Positions 25,128 through 33,710 of a stretch of DNA of 61,084 nt are shown here, one piece after another (positions within the stretch are counted from its first letter, which is position 1; every line of letters begins with the position of its first letter). The notes below the pieces were generated by a model, which saw only the letters and a list, made by a program, of their open reading frames with translations, made no database searches and was not told the origin of the DNA. The DNA comes from CAZKRL01 sp964555295 (lineage in GTDB: Bacteria > Bacteroidota > Bacteroidia > Flavobacteriales_D > Sanyastnellaceae). The position numbers were made by a program, and so were the translations under genes. The stretch is from contig CAZKRL010000014.1 in NCBI GenBank assembly GCA_964555295.1, forward strand, positions 1 to 61,084, in the 5' to 3' direction.

Positions 25128-26009
25128 CTATTTTTTCTTACCCCGCATTTCGGGTCCCCACAAGTTGCTCTTCTCGCGTTTGTATTTTTTCTCAAGATTA
25201 GGATCAGCTCCCGGTTGTCCCTCGCAAATTCTGTCTTTCTTTCGATTGAGCCACATCACTCTTAGTGAGAGAAATACCGGCCGAAACCGACCATTGAAAT
25301 AGGGCAAGGTTCCAACAGCACCTTCAAAAGGAAATACATTGAGCATAGCAAACTCAAGAGACGGCACCAGGTAAATTCCCGCTTCCGGCTTCCAGCCGAA
25401 ACCTACTCGGAATGTCGACTGAGCATGAACCAACGTGGGTTGTTTCAGATCAGCGCCAAAGAACGCGCCCTTACTATTTCTTCGGATAATGGCGGCCTCG
25501 CATCGCAGGCCCAGACCAACATGAAACCAAAACCGGTCAGACAAAGGTGCGTTGCGCGTAAGGTGTCCTGTGGCTGCAAGGTATTTTTCATTGAACAACG
25601 AACCGCTTGGATTGGGGATTCCTGAAAAGTTTTCACTGCCCTTGGCTGTGTGATAGGTAAGGCCATAATCAGCGTGATTAAAAATTGCGTTAGGTCTGAA
25701 AAAATGTTGCCGCCCCGCTTCCAGATACAAACCAATTCCACCGCTTCGCTCGAAAGAACCGCTATAGAGAGTATCATCATTTTGATTATACCCGGTCAAT
25801 TCCTCGCGGGCAGGCCGGGGCAACATCTTGCAGATACCACCGCCCACATACCAACCATAGGATTCATATTTTCCCTCGGGGTTGTAGAGCAGCTTGGGTT
25901 GACGCGAACGTTGAATTTGAGACATTCCCTTATGGCTCATCAACGCGAAAACCGAGAATAACAGAATACACCTGAGAGTGGATTCAATTCTTATCACATC
26001 TATTCTCAT
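25128..26009 (-). CDS. Hypothetical outer-membrane protein
   Basis: A 293-residue protein with a signal peptide (TLRCILLFSVFALMSHKGMSQ) and a mature part with barrel-like strands: SYGWYVGGGICKMLP, GGIGLYLEAGRQHFF, FWFHVGLGLRCEAAII, FRVGFGWKPEAGIYLVPSLEFAML, FRPVFLSLRVMWL. The C-terminal ~40 residues are highly charged and repetitive in K/R (DRICEGQ..EKKYKREKSNLWG...KKK), an unusual tail for an integral outer-membrane protein. No family name can be given. The ATG lies directly inside a TTTGCGCAATG sequence, so transcription and translation may start almost together. It is convergent with recQ. Confidence 0.6.
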   Translation of the reverse strand: MRIDVIRIESTLRCILLFSVFALMSHKGMSQIQRSRQPKLLYNPEGKYESYGWYVGGGICKMLPRPAREELTGYNQNDDTLYSGSFERSGGIGLYLEAGRQHFFRPNAIFNHADYGLTYHTAKGSENFSGIPNPSGSLFNEKYLAATGHLTRNAPLSDRFWFHVGLGLRCEAAIIRRNSKGAFFGADLKQPTLVHAQSTFRVGFGWKPEAGIYLVPSLEFAMLNVFPFEGAVGTLPYFNGRFRPVFLSLRVMWLNRKKDRICEGQPGADPNLEKKYKREKSNLWGPEMRGKKK

Positions 26010-26053
26010 TGCGCAAATTGACGATTGATTTTCGACTATTAAAAGCCGATAAC

Positions 26054-27385
26054 TTAAATATGATCTAGAATAAATTTCTCCACCTGCTCATTTTGCCAGT
26101 TGGAATAAATATCGGGCATGTCCATCACCTTGTCCATTATCGCTTGTTGCCGGTTACCATTTTCCAATGCCACATGATAAGGGGTATGACTAAATGAAAC
26201 TTGAGAATACAGGGGAATCCACTTATCGGGGTGACGTGATGAGAACCATCCTTCAATTTTTTTCTGATGTAAAAATCTCGGATCGGCTGTCTTATCCCGC
26301 ATCTCTATATAATTGCGTAGCGCGAGCTCTAGAATGGCATCGCCGGCGGGTTTACGAATTCTGGTGAATTCTGGAAAAACATGACTGAAATCACCGCCTG
26401 AATCCAAGAGTTCATTTAAGATTCGGCAATCTTCAAAACCTGCATTCATACCTTGACCGTAAAACGGAACAATTGCGTGAGCGGCATCACCGAGGATACA
26501 AATTTTGTCTTTGTAATGCCATGGATAACATTTGGTCATTACCAAACTTGCATTGGGATTTGCAAAAAAATCCTTTTCCAGATCGGGCATCCATTGCACT
26601 GCGTCTGCAAAATTTTGCTCAAAAAATGAACGCACCTGTTCTGGTGTTTTGAGGTTCTCGAAAGAGTGCACACCCTCAAAAGCAATGAACAAGGTGCAAG
26701 TGAAACTGCCATCAGGATTGGGTAGTGCAATCATCATATATTCTCCCCGAGGCCAGATGTGCAAACAGGTTGGATCCAGGCGATGACTACCATCAGCCAA
26801 TGGTGGGATCTCCAATTCTTTGTAACCGTGAGACAAATATTCTTGTGAAAAATTGTATCGATCGATTTTCGCCAAACGTGCACGAACGGCACTGAAAGCG
26901 CCATCGGTACCGAAAATGTGATCATGTTTTACTTTGATATTTTCTCCACTTTCTTCATTTCGGAAACTTACCTCACCGGCATCAACGTCGAGGTCTAAGC
27001 ACCTATGATGAAAGTGAAAGTGCACATTGTTGTATTTAGAGGCACAATGCAAAAGTTCCTGATTTAGCAGACCTCGGGAAACGCTATAAATTGCTTGATC
27101 CTCGCGACCATAGGGCTGATAGGTTAAATCGCCATTTATAGCATGCATCAATCTGCCCTTCATTGGCAATGCAACTTTTCTAACCTCATCCTCGATGCCT
27201 GCCTCTCGCAGACCACGCCAACCCCTATCGCTCAATGCGAGGTTGATACTTTTTCCCTGAACAACTTTCATCTTTCTGATATCAGATCGACGGTCATACA
27301 CGCTCACTTCGTAACCGCGCCTGGCGAGATAAACACTGAGCAAACTCCCAACCAGACCTGTACCAATCACCCCAATTTCTTTCAT
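26054..27385 (-). CDS. kmo: Kynurenine 3-monooxygenase
   Basis: An FAD-dependent monooxygenase that converts L-kynurenine to 3-hydroxykynurenine, on the tryptophan-to-quinolinate/NAD route. The 443-residue protein starts with the dinucleotide-binding IGVIGTGLVGSLLSVYLARR, contains VQGKSINLALSDRGWRGL (specific to this family), the DG motif in HIFGTDGAFSAVRARL and the second FAD motif CILGDAAHAIVPFYGQGMNA. C-terminal hydrophobic anchoring as in the human enzyme is not obvious, in line with bacterial homologues. It follows the PLP enzyme gene by one base. Other kynurenine genes are not in the window. Confidence 0.93.
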   Translation of the reverse strand: MKEIGVIGTGLVGSLLSVYLARRGYEVSVYDRRSDIRKMKVVQGKSINLALSDRGWRGLREAGIEDEVRKVALPMKGRLMHAINGDLTYQPYGREDQAIYSVSRGLLNQELLHCASKYNNVHFHFHHRCLDLDVDAGEVSFRNEESGENIKVKHDHIFGTDGAFSAVRARLAKIDRYNFSQEYLSHGYKELEIPPLADGSHRLDPTCLHIWPRGEYMMIALPNPDGSFTCTLFIAFEGVHSFENLKTPEQVRSFFEQNFADAVQWMPDLEKDFFANPNASLVMTKCYPWHYKDKICILGDAAHAIVPFYGQGMNAGFEDCRILNELLDSGGDFSHVFPEFTRIRKPAGDAILELALRNYIEMRDKTADPRFLHQKKIEGWFSSRHPDKWIPLYSQVSFSHTPYHVALENGNRQQAIMDKVMDMPDIYSNWQNEQVEKFILDHI

Positions 27386-27386
27386 G

Positions 27387-28553
27387 CTAAATAGCTTTTT
27401 CCAATGCTTGTTTCAAATCAGTTACAAGATCCTCTGCATCTTCCACGCCAACACTAAGTCGGAGCAGGGAGTCGGTGATTCCTGTTCGGAGTCTCTCCGT
27501 TTTAGGAATTGAAGCGTGGGTCATTGAAGCAGGATGACCGATCAGTGATTCAACTCCCCCTAAAGATTCAGCGAGTGAAAATATCTTCGTGGCGCAGGCC
27601 AGTGAGGTGGCATTCTCGAAAGTATCATTCTTAAGATTGAAAGAAATCATACCACCAAATCCGCGCATTTGCGATTTCGCCACGGTGTGATTTGGGTGAT
27701 CTTCAAATCCTGGCCAATACACTTTATCAACCTTTGGGTGTGACCTCAAAAATTCTGCAATTCTCATACCGTTGTGGCAATGAGCTTCCATTCGCAAGTG
27801 CAACGTTTTCAACCCCCGCAGCACCAAAAATGAATCTTGCGGCCCTGGCACCGGACCGCATGAGTTGGTAATGAATGCCAGTTTATCATACAGCTCATCA
27901 TGATTCATCATCAACGCACCCATCACTACATCACTGTGACCGCCGAGATATTTAGTTGCACTATGCATGACGATATCGGCACCAAGATCCAGAGGATTTT
28001 GCAGATAGGGTGAGGCAAAAGTGTTGTCAACTATAGAAATCAAATTAGTCTGTTTGGCAATTTGCGTGTAGAGTCGAATGTCAATGATCTTCATCATCGG
28101 ATTCGTTGGCGTTTCTATCCACAACATCTTAGTAGACGGGTTGATGGCATTCTTCACGGCGGCTTCATCATGAAAGTCAATGAAGTGAAATTTGATTCCC
28201 AACGGTTCGAAAATCTTGGTAAACATGCGGTAGCTTCCACCATATAAATCATCCGTAGCTATCACCTCATCACCCGGGCGGAGGAGCTTAATCACAGTAT
28301 CTGCCGCACCCATACCGCTGCTAAAGCATAGCGCATGCCTTGCATTTTCAAGAGAAGCCAGACAAGACTCCAGAGCAACTCTGGTAGGATTCTTACCCCT
28401 TGCATATGCATAACCTTTATGCTTTGAAGGGGCCTCTTGCACATATGTTGATGTTTGATATATAGGCGTCATTATTGCTCCCGTAGAAGGATCCGCCTCT
28501 TGTCCGGCATGAATAGCACGAGTTGCAAATTTTTTGTCATCAAATGTTTTCAT
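27387..28553 (-). CDS. PLP-dependent trans-sulfuration enzyme (cystathionine gamma-synthase/lyase family)
   Basis: A 388-residue fold-type I PLP enzyme of cysteine/methionine interconversion. Signatures: FATRAIHAGQEADPSTGA near 9-26, IYQTSTYVQ, YARGKNPTR at 50-58, ETPTNPMMKIIDI and the PLP lysine Lys201 in HSATKYLGGHSD. The C-terminal LAESLGGVESLIGHPASMTH completes the family. Cystathionine gamma-synthase (MetB), gamma-lyase and O-acetylhomoserine-dependent forms cannot be separated by eye. It lies between ruvC (15 bases) and kmo (one base) in a minus-strand operon; kmo and this protein share only PLP/tryptophan-sulfur metabolism broadly, so the link may be purely positional. Confidence 0.9.
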   Translation of the reverse strand: MKTFDDKKFATRAIHAGQEADPSTGAIMTPIYQTSTYVQEAPSKHKGYAYARGKNPTRVALESCLASLENARHALCFSSGMGAADTVIKLLRPGDEVIATDDLYGGSYRMFTKIFEPLGIKFHFIDFHDEAAVKNAINPSTKMLWIETPTNPMMKIIDIRLYTQIAKQTNLISIVDNTFASPYLQNPLDLGADIVMHSATKYLGGHSDVVMGALMMNHDELYDKLAFITNSCGPVPGPQDSFLVLRGLKTLHLRMEAHCHNGMRIAEFLRSHPKVDKVYWPGFEDHPNHTVAKSQMRGFGGMISFNLKNDTFENATSLACATKIFSLAESLGGVESLIGHPASMTHASIPKTERLRTGITDSLLRLSVGVEDAEDLVTDLKQALEKAI

Positions 28554-28568
28554 ATTCTCAATACAATT

Positions 28569-29135
28569 TTACTTTTTGATTCTATCGGGTTGTGATTTTA
28601 CAAATGCTGCCCAGCCGTTATGCTTTTTGGAAGTGGCAGCAGGTCCCGATGTCTGAAAAAAGTGACACACCGCGGCTGCCAAGCCATCGGTAGCGTCGAG
28701 TTTCTCAGGCATATCACCGGTGGGGATTTTAAGTAATTGCTGAATCATGGCAGCCACTTGTTCTTTAGAGGCATTACCATTTCCTGTAATACTTTGTTTT
28801 ATTTTTCTTGGAGCGTATTCTGTCACCGCGATTCCCCGGCTCAAAGCTGCTGCTATGGCAACTCCCTGAGCCCTTCCCAGCTTCAGCATGGATTGAACGT
28901 TTTTACCAAAGAATGGGGCTTCGATTGCAACTTCATCTGGTTTGAAACCCTCGATGAGTTCAATGGTTCGCTCAAAGATCTTCTGCAATTTCAAATGATG
29001 ATCGTTATACTTCTCCAGGTGCAAGACTCCTAATGCCGCCAGAGACATCTGCTTTTGCCTGCAATCAATAATACCATAGCCCAATATGGTAGTGCCTGGG
29101 TCGATTCCCAATATGATGCGTTCTGAGCTAATCAA
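28569..29135 (-). CDS. ruvC: Holliday junction endonuclease RuvC
   Basis: RuvC resolves Holliday junctions by symmetric cleavage, working with RuvAB. The 188-residue protein carries the RNase H-like catalytic acids in ILGIDPGTTILGYG (Asp12), VAIEAPFFGKN and, near the C-terminus, KLDATDGLAAAVCH. No in-frame ATG exists between the upstream stop codon and the conserved ILGIDPG, so the start is most likely the TTG at 29135. The C-terminus is slightly extended relative to E. coli and basic. Confidence 0.93.
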   Translation of the reverse strand: MISSERIILGIDPGTTILGYGIIDCRQKQMSLAALGVLHLEKYNDHHLKLQKIFERTIELIEGFKPDEVAIEAPFFGKNVQSMLKLGRAQGVAIAAALSRGIAVTEYAPRKIKQSITGNGNASKEQVAAMIQQLLKIPTGDMPEKLDATDGLAAAVCHFFQTSGPAATSKKHNGWAAFVKSQPDRIKK

Positions 29136-29231
29136 AATTCCTGATGATATGACATAAAGTTACACCTCATTCAATATTGGCTCATCATCCCGCATGGAAA
29201 ATACCTACTATACTTGGGAAATCGGCACATA

Positions 29232-30725
29232 TCAGCGAGCCCGAAATTTCCAGCCCGAGACAACCGAATCCTTTGATTTAGCATGCTTCGTTGCAGATGA
29301 TTTGCTAGCAATTAATGCCCCAATAACAGCGGCATAATCCTCTACATTCACTTCCTGTCTCTCACTGTACAACGATGTCAGCACCTCGGGCTTAAAATAT
29401 TGCTTGACAAAATGCGTATCGAAATTTCCAGACCTGAACGCGTCGTGCTGTATAGCCCACTTACAAAAATCAAGTGTGGTGCTACAGCCTGCTATATAAT
29501 AATCGTCAATGGCACGTACCATCTTAGCGATGGCTTCATCTCGTGTGGATGCGTGGACTATCAATTTCGAAATCATCGGATCATAATAAATGGGAATATC
29601 CATCCCCTCCTCAAATCCATCGTCAACTCGCACGCCCGGGCCCGATGGCCTTCTGTATACAGTTAGTTTGCCTATATCAGGCAAGAATTGATTGCACGGA
29701 TCCTCGGCATAAACTCGAATCTCAAGCGCATGACCCCGAATTTGCAGGTCGGCCTGATCAAAGCCGAGTTTTTCATTTCGGGCAACTTTGATTTGTTCCT
29801 TCACCAAATCAATCCCGGTTATCATCTCCGAAACAGGATGTTCAACCTGCAAGCGAGTATTCATCTCCAGGAAGTAGTAATTCATTTTATCGTCGAGTAG
29901 AAACTCAACTGTTCCTGCGCCACTATAATTACAACTGCGCGCAACATCACATGCGCTCTTCCCCATGGCCATACGCAACTCTGGGGTGAGCACCGATGAA
30001 GGCGCCTCTTCCACAACCTTTTGATGACGGCGCTGAATGCTACACTCCCGTTCAAATAGATGCACCACATTTCCATGATTGTCTGCCAGCACTTGTATTT
30101 CAATGTGCCTTGGACCACTCACATATCGCTCAATAAAAACCGAACCATCCCCAAAAGCGCTAATGGCCTCGCTGATGGCCCTTTCCATTTGCGATTCTAG
30201 TTCATCCATTTTTTCTACGATGCGCATACCCTTTCCGCCTCCGCCTGCGCTCGCTTTGATCAAAACCGGAAGTCCCACTTCCAATGCAACTCGTTTTGCC
30301 TCCACTGGATCGCTGATGGCACCAGGGGTTCCGGGAACCATAGGAATGTTGTATTTCCGAGCTGCAGCTTTCGCAGATAACTTGTCGCCCATCATGTCCA
30401 TTGCTTCAGCACTCGGACCGATGAAAGTAATTCCCGCGTCCTTCACCATTCTTGCAAACTCTGCATTTTCAGAGAGGAAACCGTACCCGGGATGAATACC
30501 ATCAGCGCCGGTTGCCTTGCAAACATCAATGATTTTTTGTCCCACTAAATACGATTGACTAGACGGTGGCGGTCCGATACATATCGCCTCATCGGCATAT
30601 CTGACGAAGGGGGCATCGCGGTCTGCTTCACTAAAAACAGCGACTGTGCTGATGCCCATTTCTTTGGCTGAACGCATGACACGCAATGCAATCTCACCGC
30701 GATTGGCTACAAGAATTTTTTTCAT
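29232..30725 (-). CDS. accC: Biotin carboxylase subunit of an acyl-CoA carboxylase
   Basis: An ATP-grasp enzyme that carboxylates a biotin carrier protein. The 497-residue protein starts with MKKILVANRGEIALRVMRSA, has the glycine-rich ATP loop KASAGGGGKGMRIV, HIEIQVLADNHGN, and FLEMNTRLQVEHPVSEMITG with metal ligands; the biotin carboxylase C-terminal domain ends about residue 450. A ~45-residue tail (GALIASKS...WKFRAR) follows, as in several Bacteroidota acetyl- or propionyl/methylcrotonyl-CoA carboxylases. No accB or carboxyltransferase gene is adjacent, so the acyl-CoA is not fixed by context. It lies 50 bases downstream of paaY in the same direction. Confidence 0.9.
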   Translation of the reverse strand: MKKILVANRGEIALRVMRSAKEMGISTVAVFSEADRDAPFVRYADEAICIGPPPSSQSYLVGQKIIDVCKATGADGIHPGYGFLSENAEFARMVKDAGITFIGPSAEAMDMMGDKLSAKAAARKYNIPMVPGTPGAISDPVEAKRVALEVGLPVLIKASAGGGGKGMRIVEKMDELESQMERAISEAISAFGDGSVFIERYVSGPRHIEIQVLADNHGNVVHLFERECSIQRRHQKVVEEAPSSVLTPELRMAMGKSACDVARSCNYSGAGTVEFLLDDKMNYYFLEMNTRLQVEHPVSEMITGIDLVKEQIKVARNEKLGFDQADLQIRGHALEIRVYAEDPCNQFLPDIGKLTVYRRPSGPGVRVDDGFEEGMDIPIYYDPMISKLIVHASTRDEAIAKMVRAIDDYYIAGCSTTLDFCKWAIQHDAFRSGNFDTHFVKQYFKPEVLTSLYSERQEVNVEDYAAVIGALIASKSSATKHAKSKDSVVSGWKFRAR

Positions 30726-30775
30726 TCAAAGACGAAGTTAAATAAAGGAATGGAGGACGGTAACAAAAGAGACAC

Positions 30776-31366
30776 TCAAGATTTCCATGGCTTGTAACCG
30801 GCCGACTGAACACCACGATCTGCGGGCACTTCACGCAGGGGCTCGCAACTACGCAGTGAATTCCTGCAGTCTTCCGGTAGCCGCTGATATATCGCAGTGC
30901 CCTCTGATTTCCATGCAAGCATTTCTTCCGAAACCTCTTTGATCGCTTTGGCCGGATTGCCAGCATAAACCATGCGCGGTGGAACAATGGTATCTGCTGC
31001 AACAAAACTCAATGCACCCACGATACTGCCATCGCCAATTACCGCGCGATCCATGATCACAGCATTCATTCCAATCAAACAATTCTTGCCCAAATGAGCA
31101 CCATGAATGATAGCACCATGACCTACATGTGCTGACTCTTCCAGTATCACTTGCACACCCGGAAACATGTGTATGGTGCAGTTTTCCTGCACATTGCATC
31201 CATCTGAGATAATGATTTGTCCCCAGTCGCCACGAATAGCAGCCCCCGGACCGATATATACATTTCGGCCAATGATAACATTGCCCGTTACCACGGCTCT
31301 CGGATGTACGAATGCCGACTCATGCACTACCGGACGATATCCTCCGAACTCATATATACCATCCAT
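30776..31366 (-). CDS. paaY: PaaY-like hexapeptide thioesterase/gamma-carbonic anhydrase-fold protein
   Basis: A 196-residue left-handed beta-helix protein, the same length as E. coli PaaY, which hydrolyses dead-end CoA esters during phenylacetate catabolism. VVHESAFVHPRAVVTGNVII starts the helix; three histidines that could hold a metal are visible in the NCTIHMFPG and ESAHVGHGAIIHG segments. It closes with YAGNPAKAIKEVSEEMLAWK, the PaaY C-terminal helix. The ATG at 31366 starts one base after the thiolase stop; an ATG six codons earlier would overlap it. The neighbouring thiolase supports PaaY over a plain gamma-carbonic anhydrase. Confidence 0.82.
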   Translation of the reverse strand: MDGIYEFGGYRPVVHESAFVHPRAVVTGNVIIGRNVYIGPGAAIRGDWGQIIISDGCNVQENCTIHMFPGVQVILEESAHVGHGAIIHGAHLGKNCLIGMNAVIMDRAVIGDGSIVGALSFVAADTIVPPRMVYAGNPAKAIKEVSEEMLAWKSEGTAIYQRLPEDCRNSLRSCEPLREVPADRGVQSAGYKPWKS

Positions 31367-31367
31367 C

Positions 31368-32570
31368 TCAATTACAATTTTCAAGTATCACCGCATATCC
31401 CTGCCCAACACCAATGCACATCGTGCAAAGTGCGAAGCGTTGGTTACTTCTGCGCAACTCGAGAGCTGCCGTTTGGATAATTCTCGTTCCACTCATACCG
31501 AGCGGATGACCAAGAGCAATGGCACCGCCATGGCTATTCAATCGCTTATCATCATCGCTTATACCAAGCTCACGAGTACAAGAAAGCACTTGGGCGGCGA
31601 AGGCCTCGTTGATTTCAATCACACCGATATCACTCATGGAAAGCCCGGCGAGACGCAATGCTTTGCGACTTGCCTCCACGGGGCCTATTCCCATAATGCT
31701 TGGTGCCACACCCGAAACAGCGGCGCATACAATTTTCGCCAGTGGTTTCAAACTGAATTGTGTCAGCGCAGTTTCTGAAGCAATGAGCATCGCCGCTGCA
31801 CCGTCATTAAGACCACTGGCATTGCCGGCAGTAACACTTCCCCCATTACGAAACGCGGGCTTAAGAGCTGACAACGCCTCTACTGTTGTATTTGGTTTGA
31901 CAAATTCATCACGGCTTACCACTATTGCATCGCCCTTTTTCTGAGGAATGATCACCGGCACAACCTCCTCTGCATGCAGCGCTGCAGATCGTGCGGCAAG
32001 TTGTTGTGACCGCAGCGCGAAAGCATCTTGATCCGACCTTGAAACACCAAACTTCTCTGCAAGATTCTCTGCCGTCTCACCCATTGCTTCGGTACCATAC
32101 AACTCCTTCATGCGTGGGTTAACAAAGCGCCATCCGAAACTGCTGTCGAACATTTGCGCATCCCTGCCAAACGCGGAAGAAGTTTTAGAAATCACCCAGG
32201 GAGAGCGTGTCATTTGCTCAACACCTCCGGCAATGAGCAAATCGCCCTCGCCAGAACGAATGCAACGAGCAGCGTGCACAACGGCTGCCATACCTGAAGC
32301 GCAAAGACGGTTCACGGTCTCTGCAGGAACTTCCACAGGAAGACCCGCCAATAAAACCGCCATGCGAGCAACATTACGATTGTCTTCGCCCGCCTGATTG
32401 GCACAGCCCATAAAGACATCACTGATTTCGCTCATAGGCAAGTTCGGGTAACGGCTCAACAACTCTTTGATAACATGAGCAGCGAGATCATCGGCGCGAA
32501 CTTGAGCCAGCGCACCACCGAAACTTCCGATCGGACTTCGCACCGCGTCAACAATAAAAGCATTCATCAT
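31368..32570 (-). CDS. paaJ: 3-oxoadipyl-CoA-type thiolase
   Basis: A 400-residue acetyl-CoA C-acyltransferase. It matches PcaF/PaaJ thiolases, which cleave 3-oxoadipyl-CoA (and 3-oxo-5,6-dehydrosuberyl-CoA) to succinyl-CoA and acetyl-CoA: VFMGCANQAGEDNRNVARMA, ETVNRLCASGMAAV with the nucleophilic Cys, GWRFVNPRMKELYGTEAMGE, VTAGNASGLNDGAAAML, NSHGGAIALGHPLGMSG with the catalytic His, and a terminal TMCIGVGQG with the second Cys. The start is placed at 32570 (MMNAFIVDAVRSPIGSFGG); the longer frame adds 66 unrelated residues into the divergent intergenic region. With paaY it forms a two-gene remnant or satellite of a phenylacetate pathway. Confidence 0.9.
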   Translation of the reverse strand: MMNAFIVDAVRSPIGSFGGALAQVRADDLAAHVIKELLSRYPNLPMSEISDVFMGCANQAGEDNRNVARMAVLLAGLPVEVPAETVNRLCASGMAAVVHAARCIRSGEGDLLIAGGVEQMTRSPWVISKTSSAFGRDAQMFDSSFGWRFVNPRMKELYGTEAMGETAENLAEKFGVSRSDQDAFALRSQQLAARSAALHAEEVVPVIIPQKKGDAIVVSRDEFVKPNTTVEALSALKPAFRNGGSVTAGNASGLNDGAAAMLIASETALTQFSLKPLAKIVCAAVSGVAPSIMGIGPVEASRKALRLAGLSMSDIGVIEINEAFAAQVLSCTRELGISDDDKRLNSHGGAIALGHPLGMSGTRIIQTAALELRRSNQRFALCTMCIGVGQGYAVILENCN

Positions 32571-32621
32571 TTTTGATTTGCGCAAAGATGAGAAATGCCC
32601 GAGGATATTCCTGATCGGTAG

Positions 32622-32629
32622 TAGTTTTG
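32622..32629 (+). promoter_or_regulatory. -7 promoter element TAGTTTTG upstream of surE
   Basis: A perfect TAnnTTTG, seven bases before the surE ATG. No TTG stands at the usual distance upstream. The mRNA would start at or next to the start codon, which suggests leaderless translation. Confidence 0.4.
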
Positions 32630-32636
32630 ACCTTAC

Positions 32637-33419
32637 ATGAAAAGCAAAAAGAAACCACTCATTCTCATCACCAATGACGACGGCATTTTCGCGTCTGGCA
32701 TTCAACACCTCGCAAAAGCCATGATTAGCATAGGTGATGTGTATGTTGTGGCCCCCGATCAGCCGCAATCAGGCATGGGTCATGCAGTTACCATTCGACA
32801 AATCATTCGTGCATATCGTTCTTCCTTTCCAGTAAAAGTGAAGGAAGCATTTTGTTGCAGCGGCACACCGGTTGATTGCGTGAAACTCGCGCTCAATAAT
32901 CTTTTGCCGGCGCGACCAGACATCATCGTTTCAGGAATCAATCACGGGTCAAACGCATCGGTGAATGTGATATACAGCGGCACAATGTCTGCAGCAGTGG
33001 AAGGTGCTCTCGAAAAAATTCCCTCGGTTGGTTTTTCGCTCCTCGATTTTTCTCCCGAGGCAAACTTCACTGCGTCAGTACCTGTTGCTCAACGTGTAGT
33101 GAAAAATGTATTGATGTATGGTCTTCCGGAAGGGGTCTGCCTCAATGTCAACATCCCCAAGCTTCCTCTCAAAAAAATCAAAGGTATCCGCTATTGCAGG
33201 CAAGCCAAAGGACATTGGGCTGAAGGGTTTGAGAAGCGAACAGATCCACACGGAGGCAATTACTATTGGATGAGCGGGCAATATGTTCTGGAAGACAATC
33301 GTGAAGATGCCGACGAAAATGCACTCGCTGCGGGGTATGTTTCTGTTGTTCCCGTGCATGCGGACCTTACTGATTACAACACACTGAAAAAAATCAACCA
33401 ATGGAGTTCCGAAATCTGA
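32637..33419 (+). CDS. surE: 5'/3'-nucleotidase SurE
   Basis: A 260-residue metal-dependent phosphatase acting on nucleoside monophosphates. The metal site is visible as LITNDDGIFASGI (Asp14-Asp15 and the following Ser), with VVAPDQPQSGMGHAVT and SGINHGSNASVNVIYSGTMSAA. The length is normal for the family. It is the first gene of a plus-strand run, surE - small membrane protein - lpxB - spoIID-like, and overlaps the next gene by 19 bases. Confidence 0.95.
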   Translation: MKSKKKPLILITNDDGIFASGIQHLAKAMISIGDVYVVAPDQPQSGMGHAVTIRQIIRAYRSSFPVKVKEAFCCSGTPVDCVKLALNNLLPARPDIIVSGINHGSNASVNVIYSGTMSAAVEGALEKIPSVGFSLLDFSPEANFTASVPVAQRVVKNVLMYGLPEGVCLNVNIPKLPLKKIKGIRYCRQAKGHWAEGFEKRTDPHGGNYYWMSGQYVLEDNREDADENALAAGYVSVVPVHADLTDYNTLKKINQWSSEI

Positions 33420-33709
33420 CAGTAAAAGATTCAACTGTGGTTGGTTTTGTGGCGGGGATGCTCGGAACTGCTCTGGGATTTGTCTTGTTTATGACCGTTT
33501 TCTGTGCGTTCAATAATGTTAGTGTAGAATATTTTATTTACGATTTTTTTCTTGCCATTCCCGATTTTCAAAGTCGAATACTCAGCTTTAGCGCTCTGGT
33601 AAACGTGGTCTTTTTTGCCATGATGCTGAAAAAAGAAAAGTACCAGTTTTGTCGAGGTCTGATGCTTGCACTGGTAGTTAATGTAATTGCCGTTATTTGG
33701 TTGTATTGA
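33401..33709 (+). CDS. Small membrane protein between surE and lpxB
   Basis: A 102-residue protein with three or four hydrophobic segments (about residues 10-35, 43-52, 58-74 and 82-102, the last ending at the C-terminus). No named domain. The reading frame overlaps surE by 19 bases and ends one base before the lpxB ATG, so it is almost certainly translated by coupling with both. The tight packing argues for a real gene; a role in envelope biogenesis is suggested only by lpxB. Confidence 0.65.
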   Translation: MEFRNLTVKDSTVVGFVAGMLGTALGFVLFMTVFCAFNNVSVEYFIYDFFLAIPDFQSRILSFSALVNVVFFAMMLKKEKYQFCRGLMLALVVNVIAVIWLY

Positions 33710-33710
33710 C

